Source: Actinoplanes auranticolor (GTDB lineage: Bacteria; Actinomycetota; Actinomycetes; Mycobacteriales; Micromonosporaceae). From it: a DNA stretch of 64,000 bases. Shown piece by piece: positions 7,480 to 15,223 of the stretch. Position numbers and translations under genes: made by a program. The stretch spans positions 1 through 64,000 of the forward strand of contig NZ_BOQL01000077.1 in assembly GCF_018332655.1 (NCBI RefSeq), given 5' to 3'. Position 1 is the first letter of the stretch, and each line of letters starts with the position of its first letter. The notes beneath the pieces were generated by a model, which was not told the DNA's origin, did not search any database, and was given only the letters and a program-made list of their open reading frames with translations.

Positions 7480-9681
7480 TTGAGCGACACCACCGACGTG
7501 ACGTCGGGTGTTTCTGACGTCGCTGACGACGGCGCCACCACCGCTGCTGTCACCAAGCGTCGCCGCGGCGGCACCGGGCTGTCGGCGATGCTGCTGCCCG
7601 AGCTGCAGAGTCTCGCCGCCTCCCTCGGCATCTCCGGCACCGCGCGGATGCGCAAGGGCGAGCTCATCACGGCCATCTCGGAGCGCCAGAACGGCGGGGC
7701 GCCGGCCGCGTCGGCCAAGGCCACCAGCACCCCGCGCCCGCGCACCACGAACGGCTCCGCTGCCACGGCGACCGCCACGGCGACCGAGCCCGCTGCCACG
7801 GCGAACGAGGCTCCCACGGCCAAGGCCCGCGCGGCCGAGGCCCCGGCGGCTCAGGCCCCCGTGGCTCAGGCTCCGGTGAGCGAGGCTCCGGCGGCTCAGG
7901 CGCAGGCTCCCGAGACGCAGGCCCCGACCGCTCAGCCCGCCGCCGCGCAGTCCGCGGCTCCGGCCACCGAGCAGCAGCCCGCGACCGAGGCCGAGCCGGC
8001 CCGCCGCAGCCGCCGCGACCAGGGCAGCCGCGACCGCGACCAGGGCACCCGCGACCAGGGTGGCCGCGACCAGGGTGGCCGTGAGCAAGGTGGCCGCGAC
8101 CAGACCGGCCGCGACCAGGGCGAGAGCCGGCGTGACACCGCCCCGGCCGACGGCCAGGGTGACGCCGAGCGCACCGACCGGGGGGACCGGCCGGAGCGTG
8201 GCGAGGCCCGCAACCGCGACCGCCAGCGCAACCCGCAGCGGACCGAGGGCGGCGACCGCAACGACCGCCCCGACCGCGGCAGCAACGACCGCACCGACCG
8301 CACCGACCGTGGCCCGCGCAACGACGGCCCGGACGACGAGGACGGCGACAACGGCGAGGGCGGTCGGCGCAGCCGGCGCAGCCGGTTCCGTGACCGCCGC
8401 CGCGGCCGTGACCGCGATGGTGAGGGCGGCGGCACCGGCGGTCGTGACGGTGGCCGGGACGGCGGTCGTGACGGTGGCCGCGAGGGTGGCCGGGACAGCG
8501 GGCGGGACAGCGGCCGTGAGCCGCACGTCAACGAGGACGACGTTCTCGTGCCGGTGGCCGGCATCCTGGACGTGCTGGACAACTACGCGTTCGTCCGCAC
8601 CACGGGTTACCTGTCCGGCCCCAACGACGTCTACGTCTCCATGTCGCAGGTCAAGAAGCACGGGCTGCGTCGCGGGGACGCCGTCACCGGTGCCGTGCGG
8701 GCCGCGGCTCGCGACAGCGGCAGCGGAGACCAGCGCCGGGACAAGTACAACCCGCTGGTCCGGCTGGACACCATCAACGGGATGGAGCCCGAGGAGGCCC
8801 GGCGGCGTCCCGAGTTCTACAAGCTGACCCCGCTGTACCCGCAGGAGAGGCTGCGTCTCGAGACCGAGGCGCACATCCTCACCACCCGGGTCATCGACCT
8901 GGTCATGCCGCTCGGCAAGGGCCAGCGGGCCCTGATCGTCTCGCCGCCCAAGGCCGGTAAGACGATGGTGCTGCAGGCGATCGCCAACGCGATCACCCAC
9001 AACAACCCCGAGTGCCACCTGATGGTCGTGCTGGTCGACGAGCGGCCCGAAGAGGTCACCGACATGCAGCGCTCGGTCAAGGGCGAGGTCATCGCGGCCA
9101 CGTTCGACCGGCCGCCGCAGGACCACACCACGGTCGCCGAGCTGGCCATCGAGCGGGCCAAGCGCCTGGTCGAGCTGGGTCACGACGTCGTCGTGCTGCT
9201 CGACTCGGTGACCCGGCTCGGCCGGTCGTACAACCTGGCGGCGCCGGCTTCCGGCCGCATCATGTCCGGTGGTATCGACTCGACCGCGCTGTACCCGCCG
9301 AAGCGGTTCCTCGGCGCGGCGCGCAACATCGAGAACGGTGGCTCGCTCACCATTCTCGCGACGGCACTGGTGGAGACCGGCTCGATGATGGACACCGTCA
9401 TCTTCGAGGAGTTCAAGGGCACGGGTAACGCCGAGCTCAAGCTCGACCGGAAGATCGCTGACCGGCGTACGTTCCCGGCCATCGACATCCACCCGTCCGG
9501 CACGCGTAAGGAGGAGATCCTGCTCGGCAAGGAAGAGCTGGCGATCGTCCACAAGCTGCGCAAGGTGCTGAGCTCGCTGGAGTCCTCGGCGGCCCTGGAT
9601 CTTCTGCTCGACCGGCTCAAGCAGTCCCGGACGAACATCGAGTTCCTGATGCAGATCGCCAAGTCCACGCCTGGCGAGTAA
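7480..9681 (+). CDS. rho: Transcription termination factor Rho (actinobacterial, with IDR insert)
   Basis: A 733-residue hexameric RNA helicase that ends transcription. In order: a SAP-like Rho N-domain (about 30-75, LPELQSLAASLGISGTARMR), an Ala/Pro/Gln-rich linker, an Arg/Asp/Gly/Asn-rich insert to about residue 345, the RNA-binding cold-shock fold (DVLDNYAFVRTTGYL), then the ATPase with Walker A SPPKAGKTMV (near residue 488), VVVLLDSVTRLGRSYN and the Q/R-loop region GKGTGNAELKLDRKIADRR-type segment. Start is TTG with GGAAGGA upstream. E. coli Rho has 419 residues; the extra 300 are the insert, which in mycobacterial and other actinobacterial Rho binds RNA and promotes termination on structured GC-rich transcripts. 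Confidence 0.97.
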   Translation: MSDTTDVTSGVSDVADDGATTAAVTKRRRGGTGLSAMLLPELQSLAASLGISGTARMRKGELITAISERQNGGAPAASAKATSTPRPRTTNGSAATATATATEPAATANEAPTAKARAAEAPAAQAPVAQAPVSEAPAAQAQAPETQAPTAQPAAAQSAAPATEQQPATEAEPARRSRRDQGSRDRDQGTRDQGGRDQGGREQGGRDQTGRDQGESRRDTAPADGQGDAERTDRGDRPERGEARNRDRQRNPQRTEGGDRNDRPDRGSNDRTDRTDRGPRNDGPDDEDGDNGEGGRRSRRSRFRDRRRGRDRDGEGGGTGGRDGGRDGGRDGGREGGRDSGRDSGREPHVNEDDVLVPVAGILDVLDNYAFVRTTGYLSGPNDVYVSMSQVKKHGLRRGDAVTGAVRAAARDSGSGDQRRDKYNPLVRLDTINGMEPEEARRRPEFYKLTPLYPQERLRLETEAHILTTRVIDLVMPLGKGQRALIVSPPKAGKTMVLQAIANAITHNNPECHLMVVLVDERPEEVTDMQRSVKGEVIAATFDRPPQDHTTVAELAIERAKRLVELGHDVVVLLDSVTRLGRSYNLAAPASGRIMSGGIDSTALYPPKRFLGAARNIENGGSLTILATALVETGSMMDTVIFEEFKGTGNAELKLDRKIADRRTFPAIDIHPSGTRKEEILLGKEELAIVHKLRKVLSSLESSAALDLLLDRLKQSRTNIEFLMQIAKSTPGE
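7981..8520 (+). repeat. Degenerate GRDQG / GRDGG repeats within rho
   Basis: The insert of Rho is encoded by imperfect short repeats: about seven copies of a five-residue unit like GRDQG, later about eight like GRDGG or GRDSG. The DNA is correspondingly repetitive (GGCCGCGACCAGGGT-type units), so slippage-driven length variation between strains is likely. Confidence 0.8.
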
Positions 9682-9698
9682 ACGCCCGAAACCGGCAT

Positions 9699-9732
9699 AA
9701 AGGGGCAGTCACCGCGAGGTGGCTGCCCCTTT
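9699..9732 (+). terminator. Rho gene terminator with GNRA loop
   Basis: A 15-bp stem, arms AAAGGGGCAGTCACC and GGTGGCTGCCCCTTT with one G-U pair, closed by the GNRA tetraloop GCGA and ending in TTT. It starts 18 bp past the rho stop. This is one of the clearest intrinsic terminators in the window. Confidence 0.85.
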
Positions 9733-9816
9733 GTCGCACAACGGGTGCGTTTGGACCGGTACGGCATCATGCGAACCTCCCTGCACACCTCAGCTCAACG
9801 TGGGGAGGACGGGCCG

Positions 9817-10995
9817 ATGATCCCTGGCTACCGGGACCAACCGACGGAGAGATGGGACCCGGTCGCACCGGTCGATCCGGGCGAGGCCGAGGACTTCCTG
9901 CGGCAGTGCTACCTCGAGAACCCCCGGCTCGGCCCGGTCGAGCCGCGGCTGGCCATCGTGCGGGCCCAGATCGCGGCGACCGGCGGCTACGTGCACACCA
10001 CCGAGGAGCTGGCGTACGGCGCCAAGATGGCCTGGCGCAACGCGAGCCGCTGCATCGGCCGGCTCTACTGGCGCAGCCTGGTGGTGCTGGACCGGCGCCG
10101 CGCCCGCACCGCGGACGACATCTTCTCGCTGCTGGTGCACCACCTGCAGACCGCCGGCGGCGGCACCGGGCGGCCGGGCGCGATCCGGCCGGTGATCAGC
10201 ATCTTCGCGCCGGCGCTGCCCGGCCAGCCGTACGCGCGGGTCTGGAACGAGCAGCTGATCCGCTACGCCGGCTACCGCACCGAGGACGGCAGCTCGGTGG
10301 GGGACCCGCGCAACGAGCAGTTCACCGCGGCCATGCAGGGCTTCGGCTGGCAGGGCAAGGGCGAGGCCTTCGACGTGCTGCCGCTGGCCATCGAGACCCC
10401 GGCCGAGGGCGTACGCCTCTACGAGCTGCCCGAACGCGCCATCCTCGAGGTGCCGCTGACCCATCCCGAGTTCGCCTGGTTCGCCGAGCTCGGCCTGCGC
10501 TGGCACGCCGTCCCGGCGATCGCCAACATGCGGCTCACCATCGGCGGGGTGCAGTACCCGCTGGCGCCGTTCAACGGCTGGTACATGGGCACGGAGATCG
10601 GCGCGCGCAACCTCGCGGACACGGACCGCTACAACATGCTGCCCATCGTCGCCGCCCGGATGGGGCTGGACACCAGCCGGGAGTCGACACTGTGGCGGGA
10701 CCGGGCCCTCGTGGAGCTGAACCGGGCCGTGCTGCACTCGTACGAGAAAGCCGGGATGAAGATCAGCGACCACCACACCGAATCGGCGCGGTTCCTGACC
10801 CACCTGCGCAACGAGGAGAAGGCCGGGCGCCGGGTGCCGGCGGACTGGACCTGGATCGTGCCGCCGATGTCCGGCGGCATCACACCGGTCTTCCACCGCT
10901 ACTACGAGGAACTGGACCTGCGCCCGAACTTCTATCTGGACGCCGAGGCGCAGGCGCTCGCCAAGGACGGCACCCGCTGCCCCTTCACCGGGTGA
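9817..10995 (+). CDS. nos: Bacterial nitric oxide synthase, oxygenase domain
   Basis: A 392-residue haem- and pterin-dependent oxygenase that converts L-arginine to citrulline and NO. WRNASRCIGR carries the proximal haem Cys (C79). PFNGWYMGTEIGARN contains the arginine-binding Glu (E260), and WTWIVPPMSGGITPVFH supplies conserved aromatic residues near the haem and pterin. There is no reductase domain, as in Bacillus and Streptomyces NOS, so electrons must come from cellular flavodoxin or ferredoxin reductases encoded elsewhere. I chose the ATG at 9817 because GGGGAGG lies 8 nt upstream; the open frame continues to 9745 without a better site. It stands alone after the rho terminator and converges on the RNA-repair operon. 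Confidence 0.95.
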   Translation: MIPGYRDQPTERWDPVAPVDPGEAEDFLRQCYLENPRLGPVEPRLAIVRAQIAATGGYVHTTEELAYGAKMAWRNASRCIGRLYWRSLVVLDRRRARTADDIFSLLVHHLQTAGGGTGRPGAIRPVISIFAPALPGQPYARVWNEQLIRYAGYRTEDGSSVGDPRNEQFTAAMQGFGWQGKGEAFDVLPLAIETPAEGVRLYELPERAILEVPLTHPEFAWFAELGLRWHAVPAIANMRLTIGGVQYPLAPFNGWYMGTEIGARNLADTDRYNMLPIVAARMGLDTSRESTLWRDRALVELNRAVLHSYEKAGMKISDHHTESARFLTHLRNEEKAGRRVPADWTWIVPPMSGGITPVFHRYYEELDLRPNFYLDAEAQALAKDGTRCPFTG

Positions 10996-11000
10996 GCGGC

Positions 11001-11633
11001 TCAGGCGAACTCGTTGAGGGGGAAGTCGTCGCGGTGGCGCCACGCGGCATCCGTGCGGACGTGGTCCTCGCGGACCCATTTCAGGAGCCGGTGCGAGAAC
11101 TCCGCCGCCGGGATGCGGCCCGCACTGCGGACCACGAAACCCTCGGAGGTCTCCGGATCACGGACCTTGCCCCAGGCCGCGCGGGCCTCGGTCAGGCTGC
11201 CGCCGCGGTACAGGACCGGGACGACCGGGAGCTCCAGGCGTTGCGCCCAGTCCACCGTGTCGTCCCAGCCGAGCAGCGTGTCGGTCTCGTCCCAGATGCC
11301 GAAGACGATGAAGACCCCCGGCAGGTCCGTGTAGGCGATGCTGCGGCGGGCCCACATGGACTCGCCGCAGACCCGCCAGTCGTCCGGGATCCGGTACGCC
11401 GTCATCGCCCACAGTGCCTTGGCGGGCCGGTCCCACGCGTTGGTGCCGGAGTCCACGGACCGGGCGTACATCGCGTCCCGGGTGAAGGTGAGGTTGCCGC
11501 CGTCGAGCTTCTCCGTCACCACGAGCTCGCCGTCCAACCAGGACAGATCGTGCTGGATCTTGTCGTCGGCGGTGGCGCCGGGGGAGTCGGGCAGGTGGAA
11601 AGTCCGCGGATACTTCCCGTCCCGCCCGTCCAT
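11001..11633 (-). CDS. Compact Rnl2-like RNA ligase
   Basis: A 210-residue ATP-dependent RNA ligase consisting of the nucleotidyltransferase domain only. Motif I is EKLDGGN with lysine 42 as the AMP acceptor. CGESMWARRSIAY (motif III), FGIWDE (IIIa), SEGFVVRS (IV) and LLKWVRE (V) follow in order. T4 Rnl2 has 334 residues; the C-terminal RNA-specificity domain is missing. The ATG at 11633 overlaps the stop of the upstream kinase-phosphatase gene (TGATG), which indicates translational coupling and fixes the start. Third gene of an RNA end-healing and sealing operon. The chemistry is secure from the motifs; the RNA substrate is unknown. Confidence 0.85.
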   Translation of the reverse strand: MDGRDGKYPRTFHLPDSPGATADDKIQHDLSWLDGELVVTEKLDGGNLTFTRDAMYARSVDSGTNAWDRPAKALWAMTAYRIPDDWRVCGESMWARRSIAYTDLPGVFIVFGIWDETDTLLGWDDTVDWAQRLELPVVPVLYRGGSLTEARAAWGKVRDPETSEGFVVRSAGRIPAAEFSHRLLKWVREDHVRTDAAWRHRDDFPLNEFA

Positions 11634-12529
11634 CAGAAGTCCCCCTCCGCCACCTGGAACACCGTCAGTCCCAGGGCGCGCCACATACGTACCACCTGCT
11701 GACGGTCGTCGAAAACCCCGATGACCCGCCAGCGGTCACGGATCTCCTCGTCGAAGATCTCCCGCTTGACGACGGCGTCCTTGCGGGAATCCCCCTCGGG
11801 CCGCATGAAGAGTCCTTCGTACGGCACATCGACGTAGAGGTCCAGCCAGGCCTCCGTCTCGGCGCGGCACACCTCGTCCCGCCCCGAGCAGAACACGATG
11901 GCGTGCCCGGCCGCGTGCATGGCCCGCACGGCGGCGATGACCGCCGGGTTGGGCGCGTCCTCACCGACCCGGCCCCAGTCGTACGGGCTGCGACCGTTCA
12001 TCAGCGCCACCGTGCCGTCGATGTCCACCAGCACCACCGGCGGCAACTCCGGATCCGGGTCGTAGACCACACCCGGCCCGCCCGGATCGACGTACGGGAC
12101 CGGCAACGGCAGGTTCTTACCGGCCAGATACCGCTGGTGCATCCGGCGGATCCCGGCCTCCCCGACCCGCTCGTCCTCGGGGCGCCCGGCGTCGCGGCGC
12201 AGGCACTCCTCGAGCGGCACATCGGTGAAGTCGTGCACCTCGAAGCTCGCGTGGAAACGCGCGGCGAGCTCGGCCCACTCCCGTACCGTCTTGGCCCGCA
12301 GGTTGGTGTCATCGACGATCACGTCGGCGTGAGCGCGCAGCAGGGCCTCCACGGTGGCCCGCTGGGCGTGCGTCACCTGGCCCTCGGCCCACTGCGTGAA
12401 GAGCCGCTGTCCGTGCAGCATCCGCCGCAGGTCGTCGCGGTTGACCCGGACGACCTGCGGCTGCAGCTTGCGCGCGAAGGTGGTCTTACCCGAGGCGGGC
12501 AGCCCTCGGGTGATCAGCAGTCTGGTCAT
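11633..12529 (-). CDS. T4-type polynucleotide 5'-kinase/3'-phosphatase
   Basis: A 298-residue bifunctional RNA end-healing enzyme. The kinase is N-terminal: P-loop GLPASGKTT (residues 9-17), then VNRDDLRRML and DDTNLRAK, as in T4 PseT. The phosphatase is C-terminal, with the DxDGT nucleophile site DIDGT (169-173), FCSGR (motif II) and FDDRQ (motif IV), a HAD fold. This order and length match T4 Pnkp (301 residues). The product converts 2',3'-cyclic-phosphate and 5'-OH ends to ligatable 3'-OH and 5'-phosphate ends. It overlaps the ligase before it (ATGA) and after it (TGATG), so the three proteins are probably made together. Confidence 0.93.
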   Translation of the reverse strand: MTRLLITRGLPASGKTTFARKLQPQVVRVNRDDLRRMLHGQRLFTQWAEGQVTHAQRATVEALLRAHADVIVDDTNLRAKTVREWAELAARFHASFEVHDFTDVPLEECLRRDAGRPEDERVGEAGIRRMHQRYLAGKNLPLPVPYVDPGGPGVVYDPDPELPPVVLVDIDGTVALMNGRSPYDWGRVGEDAPNPAVIAAVRAMHAAGHAIVFCSGRDEVCRAETEAWLDLYVDVPYEGLFMRPEGDSRKDAVVKREIFDEEIRDRWRVIGVFDDRQQVVRMWRALGLTVFQVAEGDF

Positions 12530-13599
12530 TCCTCACTCACCTGGTTGCCGCCGGGGGTGACGTCGCCGGCCGGCCGGACGAGCTGCCACAGGCCGGGACG
12601 GTAGTCCTTGTCGTCGAGCCGCAGGAAAAGTGCCCCACGATGCTCGCTGCGCACGGCCCGCGCCGCGAACTCGCGCCGGCCCCAGCCCGCCGGCAGCTCG
12701 GCGACGATCGCCGCGAACTCCGCCTCGACGGTCTGCGCCAGCGCCGCCACGGCGCCGGTCAGCTCGGCGGCCACCGCGCTGACCCACGCGTGGAACTCGT
12801 CGGGCAGCGGTTCGGTCAGCGCGTCCAGGTCACCGCCGGAGACCAGCACTTCCCATACGGTACGGGCGGAGAGCCCGGTCACGAGCCGGTGCAGCCGCAC
12901 GTACTCCGCGTACTTGATCTTCACCCGCTCGTCCGAGTCGGTGAGGTGCACGACCAGCCCCTCCCGGCCGTCCCGCGGCGGCGCGGCGAGCGCCTCGGCC
13001 AGCGTCGCGTACGCGAACGACTCCACGACCGGGCCCGGCCACAGCGGCACCGCGGCCGGCCCGAAGGTGCGGCCGGTCGCGATGTCGACCGCGCCGAGCA
13101 GGATCAGGTCGTCCAGCCCGCCGTAGTCGAGCACGATCCGGTTGGCCGGGTACACGATCTCCACCAGCACGGTGAGGCCCGCGGGCGGCGTGAAGTCCGG
13201 GTAACGGGTACGCAGCACCGCGGTCGCGTGCCGCGCCTGGTCCGAGGTGAACGAGCCCCGGGTCGCGACCGCCCACCCGTCCTCGTCGGGGAAGAGGATG
13301 CCCAGGCTGCCGTCGGCCTTGTCGGTCACCGAGACGGGCGCGTCCGGCCGCAGCCGGGGCGCGTGGCCCTCGGAGTGGTTGAAGAACTTGGCCAGGGGCC
13401 GGGCCAACACTGTGTCGCCCGCCACGATCAGACCCCGGCAGGCGAGCGTGACCGGGGTCCAGGCTCCGGCGTACTGGCAGGCCTCGGTGTAGTTGTAGAT
13501 CTCGTACGGCCGCGACGGGTGACGCTGGACCCGCACGTACCCGTTGTCGACCGCCGTGGCCAGTTCGGCCGGGTCCAGGACGTCCGCGAGCAGCGTCAT
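12526..13599 (-). CDS. T4 Rnl1-type RNA ligase
   Basis: A 357-residue ligase related to T4 RNA ligase 1 (374 residues). ACRGLIVAGDTVLARPLAKF followed by FNHSEG is the signature Rnl1 segment preceding motif I. VTDKADGSLGI is motif I with adenylated lysine 94; REGLVVHL is motif IV and RVKIKYAEYVRLH motif V. The remaining 120 residues form a helical C-terminal domain like the tRNA-binding part of Rnl1. Start: the ATG two codons inside the open frame has GGAGGA at ideal spacing. First gene of the operon; T4 Rnl1 repairs tRNA cut in the anticodon loop, the model for this one. Confidence 0.9.
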   Translation of the reverse strand: MTLLADVLDPAELATAVDNGYVRVQRHPSRPYEIYNYTEACQYAGAWTPVTLACRGLIVAGDTVLARPLAKFFNHSEGHAPRLRPDAPVSVTDKADGSLGILFPDEDGWAVATRGSFTSDQARHATAVLRTRYPDFTPPAGLTVLVEIVYPANRIVLDYGGLDDLILLGAVDIATGRTFGPAAVPLWPGPVVESFAYATLAEALAAPPRDGREGLVVHLTDSDERVKIKYAEYVRLHRLVTGLSARTVWEVLVSGGDLDALTEPLPDEFHAWVSAVAAELTGAVAALAQTVEAEFAAIVAELPAGWGRREFAARAVRSEHRGALFLRLDDKDYRPGLWQLVRPAGDVTPGGNQVSEE

Positions 13600-13828
13600 G
13601 ACCATTCCTCCCGTGGTACGCCCGCCGCGGGAATGCGGTGAGGGCGGCTCACGTTATCGATCACGGACGCAGGAACGCCTCCTGATTTCGGATCAGGGCA
13701 CGTGACATGGCAGACTGGTCCATCGGCCAGTAAAGGTTCCGGTTCACGCTCGAGTCGTCCGCCCTAGCGGGGCGGTTCGGTGCTGACGGCGACCCGGCGA
13801 CCCCATCATCGAGAGGGACCGAGACACC
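13600..13828. promoter_or_regulatory. Divergent promoter region, RNA-repair operon and rpmE
   Basis: A 229-bp gap between the leftward Rnl1 gene and rpmE. On the minus strand TAACGT (within ATCGATAACGTGAG, about 13653-13660) is a possible -10 for the repair operon. On the plus strand CAGACT (13712-13717) may serve rpmE. A short hairpin CCGCCC/GGGCGG lies in the rpmE leader. No convincing -35 boxes were seen. Confidence 0.35.
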
Positions 13829-14053
13829 ATGAAGAGCGGTATCCACCCGGAGTACACCTCGACCGAGGTCATCTGCTCCTGCGGCAGCACGTTCACGACC
13901 CGCAGCACCGCCAAGGGCGGCGAGATCCGCGTCGAGACCTGCAGCGCCTGCCACCCGTTCTACACGGGCAAGCAGCGCGTGCTGGACACCGCGGGCCGGG
14001 TCGCCAAGTTCCAGGCCAAGTACGCGAAGGTCAACGCGACCAAGAAGAAGTAG
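13829..14053 (+). CDS. rpmE: 50S ribosomal protein L31 (zinc form)
   Basis: A 74-residue ribosomal protein bL31. Four cysteines, C16 and C18 (ICSCGSTF) with C38 and C41 (TCSACHPFYTG), make this the zinc-binding (C+) type rather than the zinc-free paralogue induced by Zur. The TGKQRVLDTAGRV stretch is the family signature. It keeps the conserved place before prfA, but is separated from rho by the NOS and RNA-repair genes. Confidence 0.97.
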   Translation: MKSGIHPEYTSTEVICSCGSTFTTRSTAKGGEIRVETCSACHPFYTGKQRVLDTAGRVAKFQAKYAKVNATKKK

Positions 14054-14061
14054 CTACCTCG

Positions 14062-14097
14062 ACGGCGCCCACCCCGGATCCCGGGGTCGGGCGCCGT
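14062..14097 (+). terminator. rpmE terminator
   Basis: ACGGCGCCC pairs with GGGCGCCGT, with an inner CCCCGG/CCGGGG stem. It begins 8 bp after the rpmE stop and has no proper T-tract. Probably terminates or attenuates before prfA. Confidence 0.6.
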
Positions 14098-14131
14098 TCG
14101 TGTGTTCGATCCCCAGTGAAGGAGGCGCGGC

Positions 14132-15223
14132 GTGAGCACAGACCGGTTGTCGACCCTGCTCGAGGAGTACGCGCAGCTCGAGAAGCAGATGGAGGACCCC
14201 TCCATCCACTCCGACCAGGCCCTGGTGCGGCGGGTCGGGCGGCGCTTCGCCGAGCTCGCGCCGCTCTATGCCGCCAACGCCGAGCTGGAGGCGGCCCGCG
14301 CCGACCTGGCAGCCGCCCGGGAGCTCGCCGCCGAGGATCCCTCGTTCGCCTCCGAGGTCGAGGCGGTCGCCGCGGTGCTGGCGCCGCTGGAGGAGAAGCT
14401 CGGCGAGATGCTCATCCCGCGTGACCCGCACGACGCCAAGGACGTGATCGTCGAGATCAAGGCCGGCGAGGGCGGTCAGGAGTCGGCGCTGTTCGCCGGC
14501 GACCTGCTGCGGATGTACACCCGGTACGCGGAGAAGCACGGCTGGGTCGTCGAGGTCATCGACGCACAGGACTCGGACCTGGGCGGGGTCAAGGACGTCT
14601 CGGTCGCGGTCAAGACCAAGGGTGTGCCCGACGGCGGGCACGGCGTCTGGTCGCGGCTCAAGTGGGAGGGCGGCGTGCACCGCGTGCAGCGGGTCCCGGT
14701 CACCGAGTCGCAGGGCCGCATCCACACCAGCGCCGCCGGGGTGCTGGTGCTCCCCGAGGCCGAGGACGTCGACGTGCACATCGAGCCGGGCGACATCCGG
14801 GTCGACGTGTTCCGCTCGTCCGGTCCCGGGGGCCAGTCGGTCAACACCACCGACTCCGCCGTCCGCATCACGCACCTGCCCACCGGCACCGTGGTGAGCT
14901 GCCAGAACGAGAAGAGCCAGCTGCAGAACCGGGAATCGGCGATGCGCATCCTGCGGTCGCGGCTGCTGGCGATGGCCCAGGAGCAGGCCGACGCGGCCGC
15001 CTCCGACGCCCGCAAGCTGCAGGTGCGTACGGTGGACCGCTCCGAGCGGATCCGCACGTACAACTTCCCGCAGAACCGGATCAGCGACCACCGGATCGGC
15101 TACACCGCGTACAACCTCGATCTGGTCCTCGGCGGCGAGCTGGATCCGGTGCTCGACGCGCTGGCGGAGGCCGACCGGGCCGCCCGGCTGGCCGGTGGGA
15201 CGGAGATCAGCCGACGTCCGTGA
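14132..15223 (+). CDS. prfA: Peptide chain release factor 1
   Basis: A 363-residue class-I release factor for UAA and UAG codons. The GGQ peptidyl-tRNA hydrolysis motif lies in RSSGPGGQSVNTTDSAVRIT (about residues 233-235), and GEGGQESALFAGDLLRMY and SQGRIHTSAAGV are typical RF1/RF2 segments. RF1 rather than RF2 follows from length, lack of a programmed frameshift and conserved position before prmC. GTG start with AAGGAGG at 6-nt spacing. Its 3' end overlaps the convergent beta-propeller gene by 17 bp. Confidence 0.95.
   Translation: MSTDRLSTLLEEYAQLEKQMEDPSIHSDQALVRRVGRRFAELAPLYAANAELEAARADLAAARELAAEDPSFASEVEAVAAVLAPLEEKLGEMLIPRDPHDAKDVIVEIKAGEGGQESALFAGDLLRMYTRYAEKHGWVVEVIDAQDSDLGGVKDVSVAVKTKGVPDGGHGVWSRLKWEGGVHRVQRVPVTESQGRIHTSAAGVLVLPEAEDVDVHIEPGDIRVDVFRSSGPGGQSVNTTDSAVRITHLPTGTVVSCQNEKSQLQNRESAMRILRSRLLAMAQEQADAAASDARKLQVRTVDRSERIRTYNFPQNRISDHRIGYTAYNLDLVLGGELDPVLDALAEADRAARLAGGTEISRRP

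Noticed and set aside
7122..7517. 131-codon frame bridging thrB and rho as a leader peptide
   Set aside because: Overlaps both genes, has no ribosome site and no recognisable product.
13829..14053. Zur-regulated zinc-free L31 paralogue
   Set aside because: All four zinc-binding cysteines are present, so this is the zinc form, and no AT-rich Zur-type dyad was seen upstream.
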